A DNA stretch of 64,000 bases from Brugia malayi. Lineage: Eukaryota > Nematoda > Chromadorea > Rhabditida > Onchocercidae. Positions within the stretch are counted from its first letter, which is position 1. Each line of letters opens with the position of its first letter. This document shows, piece after piece, positions 1-12,720 of the stretch. The DNA is taken from assembly GCF_000002995.4 (NCBI RefSeq), contig NW_025062475.1, forward strand, positions 2,758,528 through 2,822,527, read 5' to 3'. Under the pieces are notes generated by a model that searched no databases, was not told the origin of the DNA, and saw only the letters and a list, made by a program, of their open reading frames with translations. The position numbers and the translations under genes are program-made.

Positions 1-48
1 CATCTGGTAGGTGCTGGTTTACATGGTATTCGAGTTATCCATCATTGA
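1..48 (+). CDS. Possible terminal exon of a gene entering from the left
   Basis: The first 48 bases are open in frame 1 and end with TGA. They would encode a short glycine- and histidine-rich tail ending in ...GIRVIHH. Base composition is clearly less AT-rich than the next 3 kb, which suggests coding sequence. A second frame is also open, to a TGA near base 61, so the frame is not certain. No acceptor can be seen because the window starts here. The product is not recognisable. Confidence 0.25.
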   Translation, partial: HLVGAGLHGIRVIHH

Positions 49-3000
49 CACAGACATTATGAAGAAATTTTTAAAAATTTAATGTTTTTTTTTTTTTTTG
101 TTAGTTTTCATTACTCTTTTCAAGTGCACTTTAATATATGCTTTGGCTTTAATGCTATTTTTTCATAATAGCTCTCATATTTGCTGTTTTTCCTTTAACA
201 GATAACGGTTGTTTTTCTTTTTTTCTGGTATATTATTGAACTGGAATTGTTTATAAGTAAACAAAATCAACTAGAGGAATATGATGAGAACGATTTTTTT
301 TTTTAATGCTTTCTTATTCGCTGTTTTTTTCTTTTTTTGTGCTTTCTTATTTGCTCTTTTATGCTAAATATTTTTGAATAATTTTTGCTATTTCATTTTT
401 ATTTCTTCATATCAGTGGTAGATCAAATTATTTTGTTACAGCTTTAGATCAAAACATTCGTTACACGAAAATTTTTTTTGTCTTTATAAATATATGAAAA
501 CATCGTCTAACTGTTATTCCACTCTATTTAATTGAATTCACTATTGCTATTCTGCGATTTCATATAACATTTACACTTTCTGCTTGGAAATTGCTACCTG
601 ATTACTTCGAAGCTTACGATCGAAGGTTATTAGCTTCAGAACGAAAGACTTTAAATAGTAAATAATGTAATGTGCTATCTCTTGACCTCATCATCCTCTA
701 GACACATTTTTTAATTTTCGATAAAATAAAGCCTTCATCCTTCAATTTCTTTTTTTTTTCTTTTTTCATTCATCTTTATATGTTTTCCTATCATTTCTCT
801 ACATTCTATTCCGTAGTATAAGTTAAGCTAATTATTTGGTCAATCTTTAGCTATAATTTGCCTCAGGTGAAGTTTTTCTACTTTTCAGTAAAGTTTTTCT
901 CCTTTTTCAAGAATGTTATGCATCATAAGATTAATTTCTTCCACATATCTTTGCAATGATTTTCGGTGCATTTCTTCTTTTTTTTTTTCTACCTGTACTG
1001 TTTTTGTTTTTTGTTTAAAGAATCCAAAGTACTTGACACTGCTACAGTAAAGTTGTTAACTGTTCAGCGTTTGCTTTTCCATACTTTAGTAGGTAATATT
1101 GGACAATAAGTATAACGAAAATGCAGAATTTAAGACACACCTTGGACTCAAATTTTCTTTTTTAAATTAGCTATGTATTTTTGCATATCTTTCAGATGTT
1201 TTTGAGGACATTTATTATTCTCTTTCAACATTTAATAGGCATTTCCGGTGGATTAATTTTCGGTTTTGGATAAACAGTATAATTAATGATGTGTTTTTAA
1301 GATGAAATTAAGGGGACTGTAACTTTATAAATGTTGAAATTGATTACCTTAGTGACATTATTTCCTTATCACTTTCTCATAATAGCCTTCTTTCAATAAT
1401 TTAGAAAAATATAGGCATCAGCAGAGCCTTAAAAAGGAAAATTTTATAAATGATTAGTTGCTTTAGGAATTAGAAGAATCTTTTTCTCATTGTATTTTTT
1501 ATTAACCCAACTAATCATTCATTCTTAAAGAACTCTTTATTATAACGTTGTTAGTCTTATAATTTTTCAAATTTCTTTTTGATAGTTAGTTCATTTCTTT
1601 GTTAATTCCTTGAATTTTATTACTTAATATTTGCTCAAAATAACTTTTTTAACCTTTAAATCTTTTTAACTCTCACTGCTGACTTAAGTAAACTCAATTT
1701 GCTGTATGAAAGCACTGTTGAATTCACTTATATCTTTAGAAGTATAATTAGTAAATAGATGAAATAATTTTGCTATCTAAGCTCTAAATTTTTTTACGAC
1801 GCTTCAATTTAATTCATTTTTTCAGGACCAAAAATTTACACAAACCCAGAAATATTGGCTTGATATAACAGCTTACATTGCTATGATTCGTAAATTGAAT
1901 TATATCTTGATAAATAATATATATGGCGTATGCTGCTTTATCAAATTCCAAATTTTTTAGCTGCTTCGATCTCCATAATTTTTTTCATCATAAAATCATC
2001 ATTTTGGTTTTTCTTATTGCTTTCATACCTCCTTTTTTCACATTTTCGCACTTAATTCATAACATTTTGTTTTCAGATAACAGAAAGAGCATTTAACCAA
2101 AATATTTATTTCTGCCATTTGCTTAATAAACTTATTCAGCGATTATTTCTTTCAGAATTAATCATTTTTTTTTTTTCTTAAGTGAAATATTCTATTCTTC
2201 TTTTTTGCCTTCGTGTGCATCTTCATACTCTTCCATAAATTAATGTTTTTCTTGAATTTGATGTTTGAATTCATTATCAGACTCTTTTAATCATTATGTT
2301 CTATTTATTATAATTTTTGCACTTTACATGACGATTAGATTATCTTCTTTCGGAATACAACGGAATGGTAATTTCACCCTTCATTTTTCTCCTACTTCGG
2401 TTTTGTAAAAATCTAGGCAGCAATTTTAAATGATTCTGGTACAGTTATTATCAAATTTATTGTCAATTACAGTTATTGCCACTTAATATACATCACTTCA
2501 ACATTTCCTTGTAAGAGATCTCCATGTCTAATGTCATCGATGTGCATCTATAGGATAATCACTCTTCAGTGAATTTTAAATTATTGTTGGGATTAAGATT
2601 ACATGGTATATACTGATAGTTATAGATCAGAAAATGCTGTTTTAGTAAATTTTCTTCTATACCATAATTAATTATCTTTTGATCAGTGCAGATATGATTT
2701 CAATTTCAATTACCTACTTTAAAAATGGTTGAGCAATTGTCGAAATTTATTTTGAATTGAAAGAAGTTGCTTTTAGGAATTATTTGCTCGCTTGTTATTC
2801 TTTGCTTAAAATAACTTTTGCTTAATGCTTTCTAGCAGACTATTCTTTGTATTTCTTGTTTAGCATGTTTAACAGAAATACATGAATAAAAAGAAAGAAC
2901 AAATAATTTTCTTGAATTCTGTAATTATCAAGATTTTACTACTCTAATCTGACTGGGAAGTAGTTTTACAGCCTAATATTTCATGATAATTCCGTTATAC

Positions 3001-3959
3001 CGATGACATTGCTTTTGATTACGCATTGCTTTTATCAAAATTTCCTATATTATCTTAGAAGTTTAAAAATATCAAAAAAGATTCACTGCTTATTTAGCTT
3101 ATGCTTTTTTAACAGCTGAGAAGTGAATATATGGATTAATGATTTTTGAATCAAATTTCGACGCTTCCAGGTGGGAAACAACTTACGGCTTTCTGTCACA
3201 TCATTTGAACCTTTCCAAATAAATTGTTTGGCATGTGCTGCTTATGGGATATTCTCTTCATTGAATATTGAATTGAAAAGTATTTCTAGTGTTCAAGTAT
3301 TGATAAGTAGAATTGGTATCTCTTATAATTGCCAATTTGAATAAATTCATGTTAATTTCGAGCTGATATCTTTTTTTCTTCTTTTTTAGTAGAAAATTAA
3401 TTTAAAAGCAAATTTCAGCCGAGCAGAGATGAATATACGACATGAAAGGGAAAAAACCTGAAGGTTGAGGTATAATTTTTTTTTTTTTTTTACTCTTTGC
3501 CAAAAAAGAACTTCCTTATATTAAATTTTAATATAATAGAAGATAAGATAATTGACGGAGTTAAAAAATGGTTATTATGAAGAGACAATTTCATAATGAA
3601 AAAATTTTTTCTCGGAATAAAAAAATTAGAACAAATTTGAAATCTTTTAGAATTTTACAACTGATAGTTCCATTCTCACTTCTTTTATTCCACTTACTTT
3701 TCTTCTCGTGTATCTTCTTAAATTCATTATTTTGCATTAATTATTTGCACAATAACCGCAATCATTTTTATGAAATAAGTGGCGGATATATCTTCACATA
3801 AATCAGATAGACACATTCTTGTTTAACTGATGAAAAGAATTTTCTGCTAAATTTTAATAACTAAATGATAATACTTGATCACATTCAATATGGATTGAAA
3901 TTGGAAATTTATTCAATAATATTTTTTTTTAAATAATTTTTAACTATAGTAATAATACA
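49..3959. other. AT-rich stretch with no recognised gene
   Basis: About 3.9 kb with many T runs on the plus strand and no exon that I can support. The only longer open frame (3568-3801, plus) has no splice context and a composition like its surroundings. The stretch may be 3' untranslated or intergenic sequence. Confidence 0.5.
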
Positions 3960-6900
3960 TTAAGAGTGGCAGAAGCATTTTTTGTCGTAGACAACCTGGA
4001 AAGCATTTCTGACCGATTTCCAGTATAATAAATGGAGAAGAAAAAAAATTATTCACAGTTTGAATTTAAATTTCTTCCAAGAAGTAATATTTTCTAATGT
4101 ATGAAACTTACAACTTGCTGTGTACGAGATGGAAGCAGAGGATATCCAGAAATTTTCTGCCAAATAACCTGAATACAAGAATGAAGCATTTCTTAAAGTT
4201 ACCAGTAACATTTATATTTTAATTAGCCAGCATTTTACAAGAGTGAAGTATTCTAAATCTTTTCACTTAAGAATTTATGCTCATAATTGCTTTCTCATAA
4301 CGCTCATATTTGGATATGGATTAATATTTATGTATCATGATTTGTTTCGTATAAATAAATATTAGCTACTTCATTATATTTCTTAATTGATAATACCTCT
4401 TCCATAAACAGTGAAATCTCTGGTTGTTATAGTTGTTTCTTCCAAATATGGGAAACACTTAAATAATCTTATTTACTGAATTCTTTACACAATTATTTTT
4501 CAATTTAATCAAGGATTTTTTTTTTCTTAAATTCTTTATCTTTTTTACATGATAAATACTTTAATCAAATAGATTGTTAATATTACTATGCATTATTTTT
4601 AATAATTTATTGTAAGTTTGATATTATATATTTTTTGAACTCACATGTCGTTTGCATATGACATGCCATATATGATTTTTCAATTCTGTACATGAAATTG
4701 ATTGTACTGATATGCTCACTGTTCCTAGAAATTGATTAATTTAATTATTATAAGATTTTATTCACACTTTTATAATTTTTTGCATAATTCTTTATTCATA
4801 CGCTTCATTATTTATGTTTTTTATATATTATATATCAAAGTGTTTTTACATATTTTGATATCATAATCAAATTTTCGAATCATGGTACATGCAGTACTGT
4901 TTGCAATAACTGTACGCAGCATTTTATCAGATATCTTTTTTCTTTTATACTGATCATTAATAACTAAATGAACACTTCCTTATTACTAAATTATTATTAT
5001 TATGATAAACTTATATTTTTATATACCGTTTGGCAGTTTTCTGTCAACAAATTTCATAGCTTTCAGTCTTCGCGTGATTTCTTTATTTCCATGAAAAATT
5101 ACCAATTTAAGATGAACTAATTTTGCTTTATACAATTTAATCGATTTATTACGAATTAAAATTTCAATTTAACTTTGCTAATTTTTGTGTAAAATAAGTT
5201 TCTCAATAACTTTTGACAAATTACAGTTGTTAAAGTTGAGATAAATTTTTGAAAATTAATCAATTACATTTTAGAAGTAAGAAAATTGATAAGTTTAATG
5301 AAGGATAAAAGTAGGCATGGAAACGAACAATGCAATTACTATAATAGATGCAAACAGAGTGTTAATTCAAAAATAATTGATCACATCACCTACCACTTAA
5401 TTCAAGCCAATGAGCAACTATAGCATAACGTTTGCATGGTGCATTGTTATCACGATGAATTTGATAATCTTTCAAATATTTATCATATATCAATTTTGGA
5501 TTTATTTTTCCAAAACGTTCTACGCCATCCAATAATACTTTTAAACCTACGGTATTGTTAACTTTCATTTCAGCAATAAACTCAAACGAAGCTTCTGCAA
5601 ATTTATTCTTTTTTTATCACCGTGTAAAAAAAAAAGAAAATAGAAATAAAAAAAGATAGCAAGTTTAAAATTTATTATATTTAATTCGATTTAAATATTA
5701 TTTTAAGCAAACTATTAGTGCAGAGCAAGTATAGAACATAATTTAAGCAAAAAGAAAGAATGAAAAATAGAACATAATTTAAGCAAAAAGGAAGAATGAA
5801 AAATAGAACATAATTTAAGCAAAAAGAAAGAATGAAAAAAAGTTAGTATTCATGTGAGAAAAAAACGAAAATGTTTTACGAAATTCCAAGCATAACTGAT
5901 AAGTTTGGAGATTGAAGATTATCAATTTGCAATAGATCGTTGAAAAAATTTCTCATAATGTGATTTGCTTATCAATTTTTTAAAGTCTTTATGAAAAGTA
6001 GATTGGTTAAGAATGCATTGTAAACAATCAGAATTTTGCTGGCAGTACTAAAATTTACAACTGATTTCTTTTTAAACATTTTCAATCCTAACTTTTAATC
6101 TCCATTTTTTAATTTTATGAAAGTGAGGAAAAGGACAAGATTTTAATATATTATTTAAAAAAAAAAAAAAAAAAATTGGCCATAGTGCTTTTTTCTAATA
6201 ATTGATTTTTGAAAATATTTTTTAAAAAATATGAAATTTATTTAAGAAAAAGGAGTTATTGGTGTATTTTGAATAAAAAAAAAATCTTAAATTCAACATA
6301 AAATTTTATAAAAGCTTTCTTAGTAGCACAAAAATACTTGTAATAAGCTTTTTAATAAATTTCCATTCATCATTTGATTCAATGAAAAGACTATGCCGTT
6401 CATATTTTCTGCATAAATCACTATCAAATGTTTCTCGAGTACTTTCATTTACCTAAAAAAACGAAGAGAAATGCTTCATTAATTTTAATAATAAATGTAT
6501 AGCACTATAGAATATTCTAATGGATTCAATTAATGCTTTATTTTATATTTAATTTAATTTGATTTAGCACTTCATGTTAAATCAATTATAGCAAAAATAA
6601 ATTTTATGTTTGAATTACAATGTTTACATATAATACATACCATTACAAATGGCACCCATTTGTAACAATGATTTTCATTTTCTATTTGATCATTTGAGTA
6701 ATCCGAAATCAAAAATACGAAGATTTCAATATTCGATATTAATGGTAGTAATTTTGAAGAATTAAATGGAACACAATTTTATTTCAAATTTTTAGCAAGA
6801 TTTTAGAAAGAAAAATTGAAAATTATCAAGTAAGCATTCAGTTTTATGCTTTTCCATCCGAAAAAAAGCAAAACGATTGATAGAATTAAAATTTTTCTAC

Positions 6901-6992
6901 TTCATCTTTAGCTATTTCTCCTTCAGTTGTTTGCATTGCCCAAATAATGTCAAATTTTTTGAAAAGAAACATAGCATAATTGAGAAAAATTA
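3960..6992 (-). CDS. Unrecognised multi-exon gene, incomplete
   Basis: Exons on the minus strand, in transcript order: 6992-6901, 6681-6641, 6452-6338, 5594-5394, 4168-4112, and a possible last exon 3995-3960. The third and fourth join cleanly in phase 1. They give a region with ...RKYERHSLFIES..., then ...LLDGVERFGKINPKLIYDKY... and ...CKRYAIVAHWLELSG. The second and third also join in phase 0. The first and second do not join in a compatible phase (see findings). The last two exons are short and open in more than one frame, so the C-terminus is undecided. In one reading it ends in DKKCFCHS. No start codon was found and more 5' exons may exist. The exon at 5594-5394 (67 codons) is the most secure. 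I recognise no domain or family and infer no function. It lies about 1 kb downstream of the four-helix protein gene on the same strand. Confidence 0.5.
5731..5838. repeat. Three copies of a 36-bp tandem repeat
   Basis: A purine-rich unit beginning ATAGAACATAATTTAAGC is repeated three times with a period of 36 bp and very few changes. It lies between exons of the leftmost minus-strand gene and is probably intronic. Confidence 0.85.
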
Positions 6993-8012
6993 CTATTTGT
7001 AACATTTTGAAATGAAAAAACTGTTGAAAATGACAAATTGATAAGTTTTTATTCAATTAATATTATGCAAAATTTTCAAAAATTTATACATATATATATA
7101 TTTCTTTTTTGGAAAGCAGTAGTTTATTATTATTCGATTTCATAGAAAAATAGAATGCATAATTAAGAGACAAATAATTAAGTGAAAATAACAATTTATT
7201 TCATATTAGTTTCTAACACTTTAATCATATGTTTTTATTTTGTTGAACAATTAAAATAAAAAAAGTTGAAGTTTATTAGATATAAAGTCGTTTTTCTTTT
7301 TCCTCCTTTTTTTTGCATTCTTTATAATTAACTTTAAATTATAATTTAAAAATAAGTAGTAAACTCTTAATTAATTAATCATTTTAATTTTAACTGGCTT
7401 ATTTTAAGAATACATAAATATGATGGAATGATATTTATGATAATAAATATCATTTCTTTAAAAAAAAAAGAAATGCAATTAAAACGAGAAAAGTTTGATT
7501 AAACATAACGAAGAAGTAATGTAACAACTTATGCATGGTTGAAGATTATGCTGTATGGATACAATTGTAACTGTTATCACAGAATGATAACATGAAATGG
7601 TATTTGTTATCATGGAATGATAACATATCATTTCATTTAAAACATTTTAATTATAGACAGCATGAGTAATAATAATAATAATATAAGCATAAATAATTAT
7701 AAGAAGTATTAGTATTGCAACAACAGCGTTTTTTTTTAAAATATTTCCTTATCAGTGGACTAATTTCAGTGCTACAAATTTTACAATTTGTTACAATTTT
7801 ACTATAAATTTAAAAAGAAACCTTATTAGATTGATATAGAATAAATATTAACTAATAAAAATGATTATCATTGTTTGAATCAATACATTCGAATTCTAAT
7901 ATACTGATCATTCGTGAGAAATGGACAATAAACGGGAAAGTTCGTTGAATAAATTGTCGTGAATTAATTATAATAAAATGATTAGGTACCAAAACATTTC
8001 GTACATATTTGT
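6993..8012. other. Spacer with a short palindromic repeat
   Basis: About 1 kb between two minus-strand genes. It is very AT-rich. Apart from the paired palindromes at 7572-7624 I see nothing in it. An undetected 5' exon of the leftmost gene could lie here. Confidence 0.5.
7572..7624. repeat. Two palindromes of the TGTTATCA/TGATAACA type, 32 bp apart
   Basis: TGTTATCACAGAATGATAAC(A) starts at 7572 and a copy with two changes starts at 7604. Each has perfect 8-base arms, TGTTATCA and TGATAACA. The spacing of 32 bp and the arm sequence recall the array at 55079-55241. Confidence 0.8.
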
Positions 8013-8943
8013 TTACAGCATAGAACTGACGAAAGAAAATTAAGAATTGCTGAAATTTAAATAAAATATTACAACATTATACCATAATAATATTAAAAAT
8101 AAATATTCATATAAAATATAATTAGAAATGAATATTCTGTCAGCCTGAAATAACATACTTACATTATTAATCTAATGATAATGGCAATACCTAGCGCTAC
8201 TATTGCACAGGGGAAAAACGATTAATAATATTTTTGAAAATGTTATATAATATTAGTATAATATAATTCATCTACTAATTTAATCATTAATTGGATTATC
8301 GAATTACTTAATCACATATATTGAAAATGAAAATATGTACTACAGAAATTAATCTTATTTGTAGGACAAATACCAAAATATTGTTTACAATCTCGTTTAT
8401 TACTCTCAAAAATTAATTGCTAAAATAATTACAAGAAAGAAATAAAAATTCGAAATTACTAGGAAAATTGAAGGTGTAACATTTAACAGTTATAATATAA
8501 TAAAATTATTGTATTCTATTTTTTTTTTTTTTGTATGACTAATATCAAAAAAAATCATTTTTTTTCTCACATTACTAGAAATAAATTCTAATAATCCGTC
8601 AATTATGCATGAATTTATTAGATGAATTAAAAATTTTAATTCCCTTTATATTTCGAAATATATATTAAATGATAATTTTAAAAATGAATTAAAATAAAAG
8701 AGTCAAACCTTCAATAATAGCAATAATAAATTGTATACTGTTGATGCCAATACCTACTTTAAGTTGAAATAAGCACTGTCTAAAATCGTAACGATTCATT
8801 TGTGTTAAAATATATCGTGCTCGAGAAGCATCATATTCACCGATCAAACAAAATGCTTCATTACGATCAATTTTTGGATGTTGATAAGTACCGATCAAAG
8901 ACCAATTCCTACAATAATTTCAAAATCGAATATTCTAGGTGAA

Positions 8944-8981
<38 letters not shown>

Positions 8982-11063
8982 TTTATTTATTTATGAAGTT
9001 CATACTTTTAATTCTAAAATCATTTTAGAACAATTTGAAATTTATTTAAATCTTATTTTATATTTAGTTTTTCAATCAAATAATCTTCTACAAAATATGT
9101 ATAATTTTAATATTACTTATTCATTTACATTTTCATTCTTACATAACAAATATCTAAACTAATTTCTGATCTATAATAACTTGGAAATTTCTAGAATAAT
9201 ATATTTGACGATTAATTTATTAATTATTGACAATCTATACAATAATAATAATTCCATCGTTAGAATTTAAAATATATTTAATAAAAATATATATACGCTA
9301 AGGTTTAATTAATTAATTAATTATTATTAAAATGCATTATATATCTGTAACAGATTTCAATTCAATTTTTTTTTTTTTTGAAATGGCAGCTAATATTTGA
9401 TTACCTAGCCGAGATGGTAGCGCTAATAGCACATAGCATTACGGATATTAATGAAAGCACCAAATAAGCAACAAAGAGGTTTACGGTACCACGTTTTGCA
9501 GCTACAATACCAACCAAAGCATTTACAATAAATACGATTGATGTCCAAATGGCGGAAAAGTACGGACAATATGGTGATGAATCGTATAAGCACCAAATAC
9601 CGCCAGCTAGCATAAAAGCTAAAAAATTTTTTTTTCTTTTGTAGAATTTATTCAACAAATAAATTAGTTATCATATAACTGAAATTTTATTTGTTAAGTA
9701 ATTTAAACACACATAAATCTTCATCAATACTATATAATTTCGCCTCTTCTTTTTCTTTTTATTTTATGCATTCCAAAAAATTTTTAGCATATCATGTATC
9801 CTAATTTCAGTTGGTGACACAAAAATGTCAACAAGATTAACAGAATCTAAAATCATTAAAATCCATCCATTATTTAATTGTTTGCACAGTAGTTTTAGTT
9901 TATATCAAATTAAAATTTCAAACATCAAAAACTGTGATAGACTTTGATTTATTAATCTAACTACTACCATTTCGATATCATACAAAGATTTACAGATTAA
10001 ATTTCACGGAAGAAAAAGTTAGTATTTGAATAAAATGACAAAAGAGAAAAGTGAATACTTCTTATAATTTGCATAATATTTAAAATAATTTGTAAGCTTG
10101 AAGTCAGTATGCGAACTATTTTGTACTTTATTGGAGAATTTGTTTCACTTTTTTTTAATTGTTATTTTAAAACATACTAATTAAAGAAAATTATTTTTAA
10201 AATGACTCTACCCGCAATTATCCCACCAAATAATGCAACTTTGAACATCATATCAGTATCACATCGACGTAATTGTCGTGATTTCCCGCTTTGTTTTTGG
10301 GAAATTCCCGTCAAAAATGGTTCCGCATTCGAATGTGATAGCAATGGCGGACTGTACGGCGGTGGATCACGTAAAACAGTTACGGAATAAGGCGAATCAT
10401 CACAGTTCTAATAAAGTTTTAGTAAAAGGTTCTAATACAGTTCCAATAAAAATTAATGCAAAAAAGCAAAATTCTATTATACCAAAAATTTTTATTAAAT
10501 TTTTTATGCATATTTTACAATTTTTAAACGGTTAAAATTTGAAGAAAAAAACGTATGAAGTTTTTATGACGCAAAACGTGAACAAATACGTACGCAAACA
10601 TCTAAAGTTTCAATATACAAAACTTATTAAAAGAAAAAAATAAGCTGAACAAAGAAATTAATTAATGAATTATTTGCTCGTATGATTGACAAAATTTTTA
10701 CTGCTTCAGCAGTAACTTTTTGCTCTTTTGATTAACTGTTTTTCTATTTAATCGATAACTTAATTTCTTATTAATTAATAATTAATTAATCAACTAATCG
10801 AAATGATTAAATCAAAGTTTACTATTAAGTCTTTAAATTACTATTAAATCTTCCTAAACTTTTCAAAAGTGAAAAATTTTCTGAAATATCCTAAATATTA
10901 ATTGATATGATTAAATTTAGGACTCATTAATCTGAGAAATATAAATTGTTACTTCAATTAATGGTGCTGTTGGTATCGGACATCGAATAATACTGGAATT
11001 CGTTTGTTCATTGCTATTTAGCATATTTTCGCATTCGTATGATTTAACAATTTTTTTGTCCAT
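8013..11063 (-). CDS. Four-helix membrane protein with a PPPY motif, unassigned family
   Basis: Six exons on the minus strand: 11063-10953, 10407-10212, 9618-9405, 8908-8709, 8199-8163, 8025-8013. All phases agree, giving about 256 residues. The ATG at 11063 is preceded by an in-frame TAA, which fixes the start. The hydrophilic N-terminal 90 residues carry DPPPYSPP at about 51-58, a PPxY motif of the kind bound by WW domains of NEDD4-type ubiquitin ligases. Four hydrophobic segments follow at about 92-111, 122-142, 149-171 and 219-250. A polar, cysteine-containing loop of about 45 residues lies between helices 3 and 4. This looks like a tetraspan membrane protein, but I cannot assign it to MARVEL, MS4A or ENTREP families. 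The first five exons are well supported. The last (13 bases, ending in TAA) is the weakest, because other acceptors could be used. Confidence 0.7.
8943..8975. repeat. (AT)n microsatellite
   Basis: An alternating AT run of about 30 bases lies just upstream, on the minus strand, of exon 4 of the four-helix protein gene, inside an intron. Confidence 0.9.
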
Positions 11064-11749
11064 TAACAATTTCTCATTAAGCTTTTAACATTTTGCAAAA
11101 TGGCAGAAATCCGATCTTCAATTCACGCCTAAAAATTTGAAATTTAATTTCTATTACAAAAAAAAAAAAAAAAAAGAAAGGCAAATCTTTGAGTGAATTA
11201 GCGATTACGAATTTAAGCTATCAATCATTTAAAAAAGAAATTGGAATCCAATTTGATTTACTATACTATTTTTAATATCATTTCATTTCATAATTTTTAT
11301 ACTGTGTTGTCATCTAATTCGAACTCATAGCAAATTTATCAGACAGCAATTCTAAACCATTTTAATGTGAATTCATATTTATAACTAAAATTTATATGAA
11401 TGTAATTTTGGAATTAATAAATTACTTCAAACACTGTAAATAATTAATATTTCATGTTAGTTAAAATTGGATTAATATTATAATTTCCAGCATTTAAAAT
11501 TGAAATTAAACTGTAAAAATTATTCCTTAAAAATAAAAAATTTTTTCTAATAATAACCAATGAAATTTTTTTTTAAAAATTTTTAAAATTTTTTTTTAAA
11601 ATTGATTTTATTAGCAAAAATTTAACAGTAAGACAAATAAATATAAATATTATGAAAAGATAAATACTGACAAAGCCATTTTGCTCAAATAAAATCGTAT
11701 GAGACATATCTATCTGTAGCACTTTAATGTCAAAAAGATTTATTGCGAA

Positions 11750-11995
11750 AAGCACACATACAAACAGACACATACACACACACACGCACACGTACAACAC
11801 AGACACGGACACGGACATACACACATACGGGTACACATGCTTACACATACAACGCTCACATACATACACATATATACACGCATAGATATGCACATACACG
11901 TACGTACGCATGTAATACATAAACATGCACACGCATGACATACACACATACAAACACACGTAGATACACGCACATACATAGATAACACACATACA
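11750..11995. repeat. Imperfect CA/CATA-rich microsatellite
   Basis: About 245 bases of ACACA, ACATA and ACGTA words. The open frames across it (cysteine, valine and tyrosine rich on the minus strand) are artefacts of the repeat. Confidence 0.9.
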
Positions 11996-12263
11996 CTATT
12001 GAGCATTGAAACTTTACTGCAGTGTTAGCAAAATCGATAAAATTGAAGTGTATGACATTGAAAACAAGAGTGAAAAAATTTGTTTGTAAAGTTTAAAAAA
12101 AAAATTTAGAACAAAAAAAAAAAACGAAAAGTTTTAGACAAAATAAAATGAAAAGTGCAGTAAAGCAATTGAATTTCTTTCTTTCAACAGAAAAAAATTA
12201 TTTAATTAAAAAAAAAAAAGTGAAAATAATAAGTGAAATGGTGAATGGTGACATTATCGTTGA

Positions 12264-12322
12264 CAGAGGGAGAGAGAGAGAGAGGAGAGAGAGGGAGAGA
12301 GAGAGAGGAAGAGAGAAGTAAG
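12264..12322. repeat. GA-rich purine tract
   Basis: Imperfect (GAGA)n with GGGA interruptions, nearly pure purine for about 60 bases. Such tracts can form triplex DNA. Confidence 0.9.
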
Positions 12323-12445
12323 AAGAAGGTAAATAAAGATGGATGAAAGATGATAATGAATTACTAGAAGAGTTGTTTGTTAATTAGGAAAAAAAGTAAT
12401 TGTAGAAAAGTTTTTTTTTTTTTTTTCGATCAAATAGTTTCCCAA

Positions 12446-12498
12446 ACACATACATAGACAGACAGACAGACACACACACATACACATACACACATACA
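12446..12498. repeat. Short CACA/CATA and CAGA microsatellite
   Basis: ACATACATAGACAGACAGAC followed by CA dinucleotides, similar in type to the tract at 11750-11995. Confidence 0.85.
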
Positions 12499-12641
12499 GG
12501 GTAGTACTGTTTCATAACATATGTTGACATTTGTATAATGATGGATTTAGTCGAAAATGTGTTAAGTGTCAAAGAATATATGATTTGAAATTTTCAAAAA
12601 TATTGCGAATTTGAAAAAAAAAAAATGTGTAAAATAATTGT

Positions 12642-12720
12642 GCACACACACACACACACACACACATACATACATACATACATGCATACATACATTAGTG
12701 TGTGTGTGTGTGTGTGTGTG
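12642..12720. repeat. (CA)n-(CATA)n-(TG)n inverted microsatellite
   Basis: About 12 CA units and then CATA units run directly into TAG and about 12 TG units. The CA and TG arms are reverse complements of each other, so the tract can fold into a long hairpin with a CATA-rich loop. Confidence 0.9.

Noticed and set aside
3568..3801. Plus-strand frame of 77 residues with a hydrophobic middle
   Set aside because: Composition is like the surrounding AT-rich DNA, and no exon neighbours or family resemblance were seen.
10202..10535. Two plus-strand frames
   Set aside because: They are antisense to exon 2 of the four-helix protein gene, whose minus-strand frame has matched phases and membrane segments.
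11573..12006. Two overlapping minus-strand frames rich in Cys, Val, Tyr and Met
   Set aside because: They run through the CA/CATA microsatellite. Their composition is that of the repeat, and there is no splice or start context.
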